Positions 1-14,500 of a stretch of DNA of 64,000 nucleotides are shown piece after piece; positions within the stretch are counted from its first letter, which is position 1; every line of letters begins with the position of its first letter. Below the pieces are notes generated by a model that saw only the letters and a program-made list of their open reading frames with translations, searched no databases and was not told the DNA's origin. Both the position numbers and the translations under genes were made by a program. Location of the stretch: contig NC_073692.1 in NCBI RefSeq assembly GCF_029784155.1, positions 278,586,413 through 278,650,412 on the forward strand, written 5' to 3'. The DNA is from Uranotaenia lowii (lineage: Eukaryota > Arthropoda > Insecta > Diptera > Culicidae).

Positions 1-120
1 TGGTTCGTCTCTGCGATCTTTTATACTCCGTAGGGTACAATTTCCGATTTTTTTGTAACATTGTTTCCGTCATAATTTACGTCCGAAGGCTTACAAAATT
101 TCCATACCCTAGATTTTGGA

Positions 121-192
121 TGGTAGGATTTGATCCCTGGTTCTCAGGCTCATAAACCAGACACGTTAGCCATTATACTAAACGACCACCCC
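121..192 (-). repeat. tRNA-derived SINE head
   Basis: Read on the minus strand, this stretch has a tRNA-like A box (TAGTATAATGG) about 40 bases before a B box (GGATCAAATCC), the internal RNA polymerase III promoter layout. It does not fold as a clean tRNA, and degraded AT-rich sequence follows it, so I call it the head of an old SINE rather than a tRNA gene. Confidence 0.55.
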
Positions 193-948
193 ATTTTCGT
201 GCAGAATTTAAATATCTTACCATCCGAAATGTTGCTTTTCAAAGTTATTGCCACCAAGCCACTTAAAGTATGGAATCCGGCTTAACCTGTTTGACCTTTT
301 CCATAGAACGATCACTTAGAAGCTTACTCAGCACTGATTCAAGCAGCAGTAGCAGTCTATTCAAAACTCAGCTCGAAATTTCTATTTTTTTCGAAGCTTT
401 TTTTTGTTTTTTATCGTATTTGCTAATTTTGTCATTCTCCATCATTTTTTAGTTATTTTTTGTCAAACACAAAATGTGTTTGATTTTAATTCTATGAAAT
501 TTTCATCATTTTCGTCATTTTTGAGTACATTATAATTTTTTTTTTAATTTTTGTTTTTGTCGTTGTACTCTATCAACATTTAGGAACCTACGTTTCTATT
601 TATGGTATGGTATAAACGCATTTGAGGCAATGTCGTTTCAAAAATCCGTCCGATTTTGGCACATGAGCAAAAATCGAATGTTGCCAATGGTATGTATTTT
701 GAAAATATTCAAACTCATGAGTTGTCCTGTTGTTTTTTATAGTTACTTCAGCACGAAGTAGCCCTCAGGCTGCACTTCTCTTTTACAAAATTGAAAAGAT
801 CGAGCTAACAGAGATCGATCCTTTGGCTTCGATTTTTTTAGGTGGATCGATCCTGAAACCGTTTGGATGAATAGATCTTGGGAATCGATCTTTTCCAGAA
901 GATCAAACAATCCTAGTCCAGTCAGTATGGTCAGTGGTTTTATTTTTT
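193..948. other. Intergenic, no gene seen
   Basis: AT-rich sequence with no convincing coding exon. Around 795-905 the palindrome GATCGATC and variants recur several times, probably the subterminal part of a decayed MITE. The short open frame at 270-452 has simple, low-complexity composition and I do not treat it as a gene. Confidence 0.5.
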
Positions 949-979
949 ACTAGCTGACCCGGTGTATCAAAATACACCT

Positions 980-1075
980 TTCAAAAATAGATCAAATTTT
1001 CAAAAATAAATCAAATTTTCAAAAATAAATCAAATTTTCAAAAATAAATCAAATTTTCAAAAATTATTCAAATTT
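980..1075. repeat. 19-bp tandem repeat
   Basis: About four to five near-identical copies of a 19-bp AT-rich unit (CAAATTTTCAAAAATAAAT) in direct tandem. They follow the motif TACTAGCTGACCCGG at about 948-963, which looks like the end of an interspersed repeat. A related motif in inverse orientation ends near 14178. Confidence 0.8.
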
Positions 1076-2552
1076 TTGATTCCGATCTGAAATAGGAGGG
1101 TCTCAAATTATTCGTACACAAACAACCTAACTTATAAAATATGATCCCCTTTACTTGATATGTTCTCGATTTATGCAAAAAACTGATAAGAGAGCCCCCC
1201 TGTCCTTCCCATCTTTCTCCTGAAAAGAGGTCGCTATCTTTAATAATCATACCCATTTTTTTCGTACCCAAAAATCCTCTTATATCAAATATAGTTCAGT
1301 TGGTTGATAAGTATTTAGGCTTAGCTATAAAATTTATATAGAGACCCCTCCTTTCCTTCCCTCTCCGTACTGTAATACGTTAAAGTCTATAACAATCGTA
1401 GGGAACATATCTCGTAACCAAATACCTTTCCATGCCATAATTATTTCCATTTGTTGGCTTCGTTAGCATAAATTGAGAACTTCGATAACATAAATTGTAT
1501 TGGACCCACCTCCCTCTTCCTATGTACCTACTCACTCTGATATATTCAGTGTAAACAATTAAAACTATTCTAAATACAATTGAGTTTTTTTTTTGCATAA
1601 ATTGCTTAATTAGAGGTCAATAAAATTTGTTAAAGTGGTCTGCTGACATCGTAACTTAATTTTCACAAGGGTATGCAATTAGTTTTTGCATCTTTGAATA
1701 AATTGCACGAAAGCTTTTATACAAAAAAAAATACATAATATACTATTGCACAAAACCTATAAATCAAGTAACTTTTATCGAAAAATTCAATAAAATCAAG
1801 AATACAAAGGTGATAAAACACCCATCTTACACAATTTATTAATTGCTTTTTCTTTTTCGGAAAGTTGACAATTTCTTCGAAATTTCCATAAAATACTTCA
1901 AACTTGATTTATTCACCCCTTCTGGTTTTTTGGGAATTTCGAAGGGGAGAGAGGGTTACAAAAGAAAAATTTGATATTTGTTTCGGCCTAATTAGAGATT
2001 TATTTTAAACCAAACCAAAAATCTTAAACCTGACAAATGTTCATAGGAAATACCCGCATATTATATTGTATCCTTGTCCTAGCATGTTAAAATGCTGAAT
2101 TTCTAATCTTCCTCGCCGATTCGTCTCTATAGCAATAAAAAAGATTGTATAATTGAAAACTACTTTATGTTCTTTATGAAGTAGATTTTTCCAACAACAA
2201 TAAAATGCCAGAAGATAAGCCACGTTGTTCGTCACATGCTGGAGAATTCATTTTGCACTCACATTTTTGTGCGAGCAATTCCAATCCTTAATCTCAGCAG
2301 AACTCATTCGTCCGATCTCCGGTTCGCGGATTGCAGGAGAGCTGGCAAAATAACTGCTGAATCTCTCAAAATAAACTTGTCCAATTGGAAAATTGCCATT
2401 TCCTAGCTGACTGTGCCAACGAATAGTTCGCATCCGGACTTTGCTCTATGTTGTGTGATTAATTGGTGTTTTCATTTCCTGCCTGAGAAGCAAAGTGCTG
2501 TTTTTTTCGGTGAATTTAAGTAATCAAAGGACTTTAAAGACATTTCTGTGAA
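1076..2552. other. Upstream region of the secreted-peptide gene
   Basis: No coding exon is visible. The last 300 bases before the ATG at 2553 are less AT-rich than the rest and presumably hold the promoter and 5' UTR of the plus-strand gene. I could not place a TATA box or initiator with confidence. Confidence 0.35.
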
Positions 2553-5500
2553 ATGGCTCGCCCATTTGTGATGTGCAGCTTTGCGCTGGTTTTATTGCTT
2601 GTGGTTGTCCAAGGAATGCCAACGGACCAAGCGGCTTCGCAAGAGGTAAGTTAGAGATGAGCGCGCGCTTTTTAAAGCACACACGAACTACTATTATTAC
2701 CAAAACAATAGACTGTAAACTTTAATACCTGATGTTCAACCGAAAAAAAGACTCCATTATAAGTCAAGGGATAGCTCAAGTAAAGGAATAATTTCTGCAT
2801 ATTGCCAATCGGTTGGATTTTCGAAATTCTTGAATCTCGATACTTGGTTGATGGCTTAAAAGTAAATGAGAAAAATTTGTTTGAAATTTTCATTTTAATT
2901 TAATCTGTTCCTAATTGTTTTGTTATTCTTTGTTATCACCTATAAATTTCACCAGTTTTAGTTTCTTCAGTGAAATTATTAGATTTTTTTAATTATTATT
3001 TTATTACTCCTTTTCAATTCAAAGTCTTCTCTAACAGATGATTACCTCTGATTACCTGTTTATTACCATTTTTTGTATTATTTTTTTCTTCTTTTCAACG
3101 TACTTTTATTTTAAAAATAAGACTCCGGGAAGGCGAGCCCTCTAATGGGTTAACATTTCTGCCTTCTTCAATCATCGCTGACAACGCATAACAATATTGC
3201 CAATGCATACCTACAACAATCAGAATCGCTCAGCGTGATAAAACGATCCTTCTTATCCGCGCGGGCAGCAAAAACGTTACCCAGTAATTGAATAATAATG
3301 TTGGTGGTTGTACAAGAGCATTAGACAGCATTTGATTACATAATTCAATATGTATTCACTTTCACTGCTGGCTGTCTCGGGTGCTCGGGAATGTTTTGGC
3401 TGCGCAGTCTAATTTGGGTCGAATTTGAAGGTCAGATTAGTCGTAAGCTGTTTGCTGGATGTAAACATGCGCACACTGGATTCAAGTGGAAAAAGTTTGG
3501 TGAACAAAAGACATTTTGCTTTTTCCTGAAAATCACTGTTAGGAGTTTAATTAATTGTTTTTTTTTACATATGTAAAGTTTTGAGTTTTAACAATATGTT
3601 TTTTCATCTTTTTGTTCGTTCACACTGCAAGTTTTCTCACTAGGCGAACAACGCTTGGCCTACTAATGTGTGGAGGTAGATGCAACTCTACCTGTATTTA
3701 AAACTTCATAGTAAGAGCAAGTTCACTGGTGTGGGGAAAAAGTGGTAGAAATTTTGACATTTTGAAAATTTTACCATGCAAAAATGTTTCCAAGATCTTG
3801 GGGCGTTGTATTTTTTTACAGCAATGTTTCTATTTCAGCCGTATGTGATGGAAATAATGAAATTTTTGCATCACAGCATGCGAAACTACAACACGTTTTG
3901 TTGAAAAAGGCCACAGATGTTGAAAATGTTTTTGTATGGCAAAATTTTCAAAATGTGCTAAAAGTGACAAAATTTCTACCACTTTTTCCCGACACCAGTG
4001 AACTTGTTCTAAGGAGTGTATCGAAAATAAGTTATACACACATTTTTTTTCATAGTATTGATTTTATTGATGATTCAAACAAAGAAACAGTTCGGAAGTG
4101 TTTTAAAAAGCTTATTCTTACAGTTTATAAAGAAATACAAGTAAAAAAGTAGTTATTAGTAATATTCTCGGACTTTCGACTTGACGCGTTTCATTAGGTT
4201 TTGTACAGCTGATTGATCACACTTCTTGGCCGCAGCATTCCAATTTTTCTTGAAAACCGTCATGGTCCTGTTGGCCTTACCATTCTTCTTGAAAACTCTC
4301 TTGGCGATAGCCCAATATCGTTCTATGGGGCGAAGCTGTGGGCAGTTTTGTGGGTTAATATCTTTTTCGACGAAATCTACATAGTTATCCTCAAACCATC
4401 TAAGAGTGGATTCAGAGTAGTGGGCTGACGCCAAATCCGGCCAGAACAATGGTGGACTCGTATGTTTCTTATATAGTGGCAGCAACCTTTTCTGCAAACA
4501 CGTCTTTTGGTAGATATCGGCATTTATTGTTCCTTTTGTAAAGAAACACGCCGACTTCAATCCGCAGGAGCAGATTGCCTGCCACACAAGCACTTTCTGG
4601 CCTAATTTTTTCACCTCAATCGACTTCTCGTGGTCACTCCATCGCTCTTTTACATACGTTTCATTGTCCATAAGAAGGCACGCATCTGGCTTCTGCAAAA
4701 TCCGATGATACAGCTTCCGGGCTTTGGCTTTGGCTCGTGATTTTTGTTCAGCCGTTTGTTTGGACACTTTCTGCTTCTTGTGTGTCTTCAGGTTGTTCCG
4801 CTTCTTGATCCGCTGTACCATTCCGATCGATGTCCCAGCTTTTTTCGCCAAATCCCGTATGGACATCGATCGATTCCGGTTGATGAGCTTGATTACCTTA
4901 CGGTCCAGATTTGGGTCAGATGGTTTTCTGCCTCTTCCTGGCAAATCATCGAACGTATAGTGTTCCCCGAACTTGTGGATGATGGATATTACGCTCGCCG
5001 GATGAATGCCGAAACGTTTCGCCACTTCATTCATCGAGATGCCCTTCTCTCGCATCCAAGTGTCCAACACACGAATTTTTACTTCTTTTTTTATTCGCGA
5101 CATTTCGGGAGAAACGAATGTTTCAAACGTAAACAAAGTGCTGGTTCACTCCTGACAGATCAAGATGCTACATACAGGAGAGCACAGTTGTGCGCGTTCA
5201 CGCGTTAGTAAGTAGAAGGCCCAAATATGTTTATAGTTAATTTTCGATACACTCCTTAGTTGGCCCGTGAGGAACAAAAGTTTGATATGTGATGATAATG
5301 CTTCTCAATAAATTCTACCCGCTCATTTTCACCATCTTTTCATTTCACTTAACGTTCTATCCATCTATAAAATTCCATAATCTTACACCCACAATTCAGC
5401 CTTTGTGCCAATGGCGGCATCATTGGTACAAGACATCATTGGTACAAGAAGATAACGCGACCGGTGCTGATTCGATTTGCTCCCACCGGCATTAACCTCC

Positions 5501-8500
5501 CAAGTTAACCGAATTGCGTATGTCTGAAAGAAACAAAATAAAAACGAATTCACGTCCCTCTCTATCGCATCACAAGACGAAGAAGGATAGAAATAAATAC
5601 CGGCCAACACCAGGCAGCCAGCGAACCGAGCGCTGTACGTGAGTAGCAAAAACAACAACAAAAATATTCCTTTAATTCAATCCGCCGGCAAACAACCACG
5701 GCCAAGCTGTGCGTGTGTATGAAGTAAAAGCAACAAAAAAAACATTGCTTCAATTCAATCCGCCGGCAAACAACCACACCACCGGCTAAGCTGTGCGTGT
5801 GTAGCAAAAGCAACAACAAAAATATTTCTTCCACCGGCCAAGCCCGGCTTTGGCAGCTGTGTATATGTAGTGTGTGTATGTAATAGCAAAGCACAGTTCT
5901 TATTCAATGGGTTTCCCGTTACTTCACTCCCGTTCCCTTTCCCGTTTCCATCGAAAGACAAAGGAATGCTTTGAAAGGATCCCGAGCAGACTTTGATGCC
6001 ATAATCGATAGCAACCAGTAACCAAAATGAGCTATCAATGCCAAAATGATAGCAAAATATAGTATCACATTTTTTTCGATGGCAAAATTAGGTTCCCTAC
6101 AGGCATCAATATGTTGAAAAATTATGCCAAACCAATACCTGAATAAGCTATTGATACCAAATTGAAAGCACTATTTGGTTTTGCGTATTCCATGACAACA
6201 AAACAAGGCATCACCAAGGTTTCAATATTTTCATCGTGTAGAAAAGTGAGATGGAAATGATATCATGATTTGGTGTTCCATTTTCTGCTTTTAAAAAAAA
6301 TACGAAACACTCAAAAATTTGTTCGAACTGAAAACAAACATACATTTTAGTCGTTACCCGCAAAGTTCGAGTTGGTCTTTGATTTTTCAGTAATACCAAA
6401 ACTAGGCATCATCAAGGTATCATTAATTTTAATCGGTTATTTAAATTTCAACGAAAAAAATTAATAAATTTAACGACTTTTTATATTGTTAAAAAATTTC
6501 GTTATAGTAAACTGAGACCAAAACAAAGTTTATAGTTTACAAAAGTTGTTGAAGTTGGTTTGGGAATGTCCACGCTAAATTCAAATAAAAAAAATATAAG
6601 AAATAGATACCTAAATCGTGAAGTCGAGATAAATATTCGGGATTAAAGTTCTCCAATTTCACATAAATATGTCAGCTAGAGCCCTTTATTAACGATTTTT
6701 AATCTCTAGCAGACTGGAGTTGCTTTTCCACGTTATCTAAATTAAATTCAAACTACCATAGCTCAGATTTTGATACTCTGAATTTTGTTAAAGATAATTC
6801 GTAAACGAGGTATGACTGACAAGTCATGCAACTCAGGGAAAAAACAAAAAAAAAGTCAAAGAGCAGTGTTTTCCAACTGTACAAAGTGTTAAATTATATC
6901 AATTTGAGTGCATCAACGGTAAAATACAATATTCCAATACATTCGTTTTTATAAACTGAATTTGAAAAAATAATTTGTACATCAAAAAGTATTTTTGAAA
7001 TCATGTAGGATTAATTTAATTCAATACAACATCGTAATTAAACACCAAACTACATTTCCGTCATTGTCATCATATGTTAAGCGGTTGGAATGTCCGGAAA
7101 CTTATAGACGCTACTTCCCGTGGGAAGAAACATCCAGAAGTTTGCGGTGCGAGTTCGGCTGCCGAACTGAGTTTTGAGTATACCTCTCAGAACTTAGTTT
7201 GAAATTACCCAGTCGAACTCAAAATTGAGGGCTGCCACTGACACTTTAAAACCAAAACAACTTAACGTTAAGTTAAAAAAAAGGAACGTGAATGTGGACG
7301 AGGTTTAAGTCAAGGTATTTTGATACACTAGGTTCTCCGACTTTCACAGTAAGTAGGCGAGGAGTGAGCGGGGCTCTCAATGAGTTTGTTTATTTTTTGC
7401 TCAGCTTTTCGGTGGTTTGTTGGTAAACAAACTTCATGAGTTCCGTTTAGTTGCATAGCCTACATAGCCAAAATGGCTGAATCGGGAATTCGATATTCGG
7501 TAACACCTCCTGAATATGTACACACCTTGGTTTAAGTTTTTCAATACATCGGTTCAATGTTTTTGCGAGTAGCGTGTAGAAATAACTTTGTTTGTTGTTG
7601 TTTACATTCGTTCATTTCCAGTCGTTTTTAGACGTTGCTTTCGTTCGGAATTTCTGCGAGTTTTTTCTAAATCTTAAAAGTTTAAGTAAATTTGTCCGAA
7701 AATCAAGTGATAGCTATCCCGGAAATTGCAGAAAAAGTTTGAAAGCTCAAGGCTTAAAAACCTCTCTTCGGGCAGCCAGTGATAGGTTCTCCGGGGTCCG
7801 GAGTCCGGCAAAACCAGCTACTGTAGCAAGATGAAAACGTTTCTAGAAAAGTTGGAACGGAAGATAATCTTAGTCAACTTGGATCCGGTTAATGACAACA
7901 TGGAATACGAAGCGGGTGTGGACACAATGCAATTCATAATTTTTCAGGACGTGATGAAAAAGTGCGATTTCTATCCCAATGAAGCCCTCATTCACTGCAT
8001 GGAACTCTTGGAGACAAACTTCGGATGGCTTTTTAAACAGTTGAGAAGCTGCTCGCCTGAAAGGTATTTTATTTTTGATTGTCCTGGTCAAGTAAAGTCG
8101 CTATAAAGAACATTTTTGAGAAGCTCGCTCGACTACTTAAACTACCATCTTTTTCCGGTCATTTGGTAGAATATCAGAACCGCATAAATTTATTTCGTCG
8201 CCTACACAATGCTCCAAATGGGGCTTCCTCACGTTAATGTTTTAAGGGAATCGGATCTTCCTAAGGGGAATAAATCGAAGCTGGCTTTAGATCGAATGGA
8301 ACGCATTAATCCATATCGAAGTCAGCGTTAGGGAAAGTGAACAATTGTCCACAAAGATAAAGGCAAACGTTCGGTTTGCTAGGAATTTCGGGGCATGGAT
8401 TTGTTGGCAAATACTGCGGCCAATGCTGGAATCCTTCTGTAAAACAACAAGTAATTATTATTCGTATTAATGTGTTCTTTATCACCTCATAAAATTATCT

Positions 8501-11500
8501 GTTGTTTGATCTATTTCTTAAAACGCATATTTAATTCCTTTGCATAGACTAGTTCTTCAACAAACTTTGCTTTCCTCATTCTTTGTGTTTCCTGTTCAAG
8601 GGTGATTATCTTCATCAGAATGTTTCCTCTTGACTCTTGACAAAATCGATATTCCTTTTGTATAAATTCAGGCGTTTAGCCTGATGGAAAAGTCTAGCTA
8701 ATTTATTAACCAATTCAATGCACCTAAATTTTTTAAAAGACAATTTTGTATCTGGAGTATAGTGTGTTTCTATTTCGCACGTTAATACGTCGAATAAACG
8801 TACATAGTTGTAAAATTGCCAATCACCAAATGGTGCATTTAGATCAACATATTAAAAGAAAGGAATTTTCATCTTCAAACTATTAGTATCGCGAATAACG
8901 AATAGTTGGTTAAAAACGTCTCTTATAAAAAAAACCATTTTTTTTTCAATCATTTAAAATTGTCAAGTCATAATGTATTTTGAATTTTGTTCTCAAATAG
9001 GTCATACGAGCCCTTTATGTTTTTTTTTAAATAACTCTTAAAACAGTTCATCAGGAAAAAGGCAGAATTTTATTTTGTAATTACTGTCATTTGGAATACT
9101 ATAAAATCGAATGGAATGGATTCTTTGCCAACTGCAAAGCGAAATGAAGCCTTAAACAAAATCCAGACTGATACTTACATTGCCCAAAACTCCAATATCA
9201 AATTTTGCAGTATGATCTATTGAAAATTATAAACGCCTTTGCATATACAACGCGTAGAATGTGTATGAGGTAACAAATTATGTTCTTGACAGCCTTCATC
9301 ATTTCGTTATCTGCATGAAGGCGTTAGTGTTAAGGTACAACGGGGTAAGTGGAGATGGTGGCTTTTCAGACAATATTTTGCATTTTTTCAACTTTCAATT
9401 CTGAAGGTTAAATCCAATCTATTTGCAGTAATATTTTGTGGTACTGTCTTCGTACCGCTTTAATTTTTACTCATTATCTCTATTCAATTCGCCATTCAGT
9501 AGAATTTAATGAAGAATTTAGATCTGTTTGGCAATTAAAACATTTAATCAACCATGAAAGCAATTTTGTTTTAATTGATGCGATATTTTTTCTTGTGTTG
9601 CATCTATAAAACTTAACTCTTAAGAATAAGTAAACAACGTATTCCGGCTTTTTTTTTATTTCTTGGTCTCTTTTTAGCTAGCTCATCCCTTAAAATGTTT
9701 TGCATTACATTGAGCCTTTTCGAGCAGACTTTGATATCATAAACAAAAACAAACTGTGGCCAAAATAAGTTGATATTTTTTTCCTGCCATAAATATTGTT
9801 TTGTAATTTTATTGGAGTTTTTGAATAATTTGCTTCTCTAGAACTCTTGTTTCTCTAGAATAAATTTTGTTCTTTCAATACGAACAAATTTAAAACGCCT
9901 TTGGATAGGCAACGACTATTTTGGGATAACACATTTTGCTTTCTATGTGCATGCATTGGAGCTCATGTTTTTTGTCCGCAAATAAAATGCCGATTTACCA
10001 GTTGGATTTGATTACGGTACTCAAAAAAATAGGTCAATCGTGAGCAAACAGGCTAAACAATACAAATTTTTGCCATCATGCCTTGTTAGCAAAATCTGGC
10101 ATTATTTCATTCAAATATAAAAGGAACAATAACAAAATTTGATCCCAATATTTCATATAAGAATAGTACAGATACGACTAGTTTTGATATTATTGAAAGC
10201 TTAATGATACCTCGTTTAGCCTACTTTTTTTCCTAATATTTTTGATGGCAGAATGATGCCAAAATTTGGCAGTGCGTTATACCTAAAAGTGGCATCATTA
10301 TGCCATCGGAACTGGTTTTGAAACGTTGCCTAAACGAGGTATAATTAAGGTTTCAGTGAAACCAACAGTTGGTATAATTGTGGTATCGGTATATGAAAAG
10401 TGAGACCCAAATTTTGGCATTGTACCACCTTTATTCGGGCAAAATGATACCTCATTTTACTTTCAAGGCATGATAGCAAAATTAGGTATAATTTTGCCAT
10501 AAAAGTCTGCTCGGGGAGGCCAAACGCCGGGAAGCCACTGTTGTGCGTTTTTTGTGATTGATCGGTGGCAGAAAGCCTATGACAAATATCCCTCGTCCTG
10601 CATGAAGCTCAAACAGTACACTGGTTCAGATGTCGGACTGGTAAGACGATACAGCTGGTGATGTGAGTTCGACTCTCCCTTCGGCGCCGTGGTGTTGAAT
10701 TTTATTTTCTCGTTTCTGGGATGAATTATCCAATAGGAAGGAAATCCCATAAAATGTGTTCCTTGTTTCGCTTGAATGTAGTGGTCATGCATCATTTTGG
10801 TTGGGAACCGAGTCCTTATGCCACACGCAGCGAAAAGTAGTACCATTGAGATAAAAAAAATGCATCTTTGATTCAAAAACCTCATGTACATTGAAACAAA
10901 ATCCATTTTCCTTAATTCAAGTAAATTTTATATTGTAGCGAATTTTTATTTTATTGAACCAATGTTCCAAGTTTTTGAATCAAAACATTTAAATTAAATT
11001 CAAGGAATTTTTGTTTTGATTCTGAATCAATGTAAAAATTCATTGATTTAGATGAATTTTCTTTTGAATCAAAGTATTTTTCCGTCAAACAGTCGACACA
11101 TCTTCTTTAGCTACTGTTGGAAAACGGGTCGGCGAGAAGTTTTTCCGACAACCAGTCAGACCATTCATTTTCTGGGAAATCTTCCTGCCGCGCAACAGTC
11201 AGACAGCACCGGAATCACAAGATCCGGCGCAGGAAAGTCTTGACGGCTAGAGGCCAAACGATAGTGGACTAGGTAAGTCTATCGAAATACATTTAATTTC
11301 AAATAAACCGTCAACCTAACAAACTTTTTCAGGGCAACCATTCATCTAATTAATCGCTCCCGATCTGGTCCAAGGAGACATCTGGCGTCGAAACCCTTCA
11401 TGAGGAACTGTCCGCCAACAAAAATCGTTCAGTAAGTACTTTTCATGCAATGTATATAAATTAATTTATTTTTTTTTTATTGTTACATATATGTGTACAT

Positions 11501-14500
11501 TTTGTTCTCCTCTTTATTTACAGATGTGCCGGTTCAAAAGTCTAATTACAGGGAAAATCGATAATGTGAACATGGACTTACAAATGAATAAAATGCTTTA
11601 AACCATAAGTGATTTCTTTTATTTCCAATTGGACGAAAATTAATAAAAAGTACTAGAATTTTTAGAAACAAAACATAGAATTGAAAAACAAATGCTTTAA
11701 AATTGAAACCCAAATACCGTTGAAATAAACGCAAATTTCATAAAATTAAACGAAAAGGCTTTTGAATCAAAAGCATTTTGTTATTTGGAACAAAGAAAAA
11801 GTTTTGATTCAAAGGAAAGCATTTCTTCGAAACAAAAGAAAATGCATTTAAATCAAAGGAATTTTTATTTGTCCCAAAATCAAAGGAAAAAATCCTTTGT
11901 TTTTGCGGCACTTTCCTTTGAAACTAATTTCTATTTTTCTGCGTGCAGTTACGGGTTTTCAAACATATCGTCTTCGGCATAGTGCACATTTCAGCGCATT
12001 ATCGGCACAGAGATATGCTAAATAGGCATTGGATTTTTGCAACCTCTTCTATGGGTGTAGATATCCCTACTTTTTTTTTATTTATTTGATCATAAGGATT
12101 TTAACACCAGGATGTCATTCATCCCTCGAAGATATCCCTACTAGAAAGGACATCACTTTTCACCGATGAGGTCGATAAATTAAAGTAACAAACATAAATT
12201 ACGGTGATTACTCTCTTCACTTAAATTATTTTTATATGGTCTTTGATATACCTTAACAATAAAAAAAAAATCATAAAAATGACATACGTACTCAAAAACT
12301 GAAGAAAGGTTCAAAATTTTATAAAAATCAATACAAAATCGAACGAAGAATAAAAATAACAGACAAAACCTATGTAACCCATTCCAGCGAGACTACACAA
12401 CGTTTGCAAAACAATTTTTTGGTAAATTGTAAGTAAATTTTATGGTTATTGAGCACATTGAAAAAAAAAATTACCTCTAAGTTTAGAATTTAAAGCTTTA
12501 CAATTTGAAGAAAAAGTATTTTTATTGAACAAATTGTTGTCAAAATATGAAAAATAGAAGTCGTGACGTCATAACGCCCTACTTTTTACACTGTTCTAAT
12601 TTTACCAAACCATACTTTCTGCTCTTCTATACGATCAAACTTAATGAAAATTTCAGAACAGTATCAGTTTGTTACAACCAACAAAGCACTGTTTTTGATT
12701 TTTTTTTTAATTTTCAGTTCCAGCCTAACTGCTTTTTTGAAAAGATATGTTTCAAATAAAAAATAATTGTAAAAATCAATTTATTTTCTTACTAAAATTA
12801 TTAAATTTCAACGGTTATCCTCTGAATTCTTTAAAAAAAGGTAACTTTTGGTTTTTTCGCGGTCATTATTCCAGAATCAGAGTAAAATGTTACAGAAGTT
12901 TTCATTTTATCCAAATGGAATCTTAGATATTTCCTAGAGCATATATCAAAACGTTTGGAAGTCTTGAATAAAGTTGTAAAATAGATAAGAATCTGTAATA
13001 TGAAAAACTCAAATATGTTCTTAGACGGATTCAGACAAAGTAATATATTTTTAAAGTCGTTTTTTTGTCAAATTTAATATTTTTTAGCAATTTATCTTTA
13101 AAACTAATATGTAAAATTAAACAGCATTAAAGCACAAAAGTTGGATAATCTTCAAAAAGGTCGTTCTTACACACAAAAAAAAAGCATAGTAAAACTACTA
13201 AATCCGTGGTTTAAATGAACAACACTCAACCATATTTTTGAGTCAAATATGTTTTGTTGTTTATAATACCTTACGCATAGCTATTTTACCATGTGCTCAA
13301 TTTGGCTGCGCATAGTAAATTCGACTGCGTTTTAGTAAAATTGTCAATGAAATTATGCATGGTTTTACTTCGTGCCTAGTAAAATTGATATGTCCCATGA
13401 TGAAACTAGTATGTGTTATGATGAAGATTAGTATGCACGAGGAGCTTGATTTAAATAGTAAAATTACTATGCATGTTTGTTTGTTTATTTGCATGCATGC
13501 ATTAAGACTTCATGTAAAACATTTAAATTCACACTTCCGACACACGTCGGTCAATGTTAGTGTGTTCTCCCGATGCTCAGGAAAGATTTTTTCAAAGTTA
13601 TGAAACTTGAAAGCAGCTCAAAGTTTGTTTGTTTACTCGCGGGTTTGATCCTGAATAAGTATAAACAGCAAGAATGTTTCCCATAGTAAAATTATCATAC
13701 GCACTGATGTTTTTGAGTCAAATATGTTTTGTTCTCAAAAGAACCATGTGCGTAGTATTTTGTTAATATGAATTGGTGCCACAATGTCTAAATTACTATA
13801 CGGACGCTAGTTGTTTTAGAAATTATGATGAAATCATCATGACCATAGTATTTGCGACAACAAACATTGACAGTTATCGAAAATTACCAGGTACATAGTA
13901 ATTTCAATAATTTTTCATGTGCACTTTTACAAAATTGATGTTATAATTTGCGTGGTTGAAAATACTATAACGCAGAAATGGTAAAATTATAATGACAACG
14001 TCTTTGGAATAGCAACGCAATTTTTTTCCGTGTATGTGTTTACAAGCTTGCGATACATGCTAAAGATAAAAACATTGTAATCATTTGAAGATAACAAAAA
14101 TGCAAGGCTTAATTCATTCAAGCTTCCTAATAATTTAAAATGTTTTAAGTGAGCAAGGCCGGGTAAAATCAGCTAGTATGAATTAAAAAAAGATCAATTG
14201 TACCTCACGCAACTTTCGATTCAGTCAATAAACTTTTATTTGAGAATTTAGCAGGTCACAACAGATTAAAAATTAGAAAACGGAAGGGTACCCAGAGTGT
14301 ACTCAATTCATCAAGTGCAACGAAACCACCGCCGAGACACCGTATGCTGCTGCAAATCTATTCTCGTGTGTTAAGTAATATCTAACCACCTTTGTCAGAA
14401 TCTTACTTGAGTAGTTTGCACAATTGTATAATCTTTTTTTTCCCGAATAATGTGTTTTATAAGATGGCTTCTTTGGACGAAACGAAAGAGCCAGGCCCGG

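Noticed and set aside
121..192. Functional tRNA gene on the minus strand
   Set aside because: A and B boxes are present, but the acceptor and anticodon stems do not pair convincingly and the context is repeat-like.
5383..5961. Overlapping minus-strand open frames rich in histidine, threonine and cysteine
   Set aside because: They follow the 80-bp tandem repeats and shift frame between units. No start context or similarity supports a gene.
7831..8106. A short functional GPN2-like protein of 91 residues
   Set aside because: It starts after the P-loop and stops right after the CPGQV motif, so it lacks the parts needed for a GTPase. It is a piece of a pseudogene.
948..14178. TACTAGCTGACCCGG at 948 and its near-inverse at 14155-14178 as ends of one 13-kb element
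   Set aside because: The interval includes exon 1 of the secreted-peptide gene and many independent elements. The motif is a common repeat end, so these are more likely two separate fragments.
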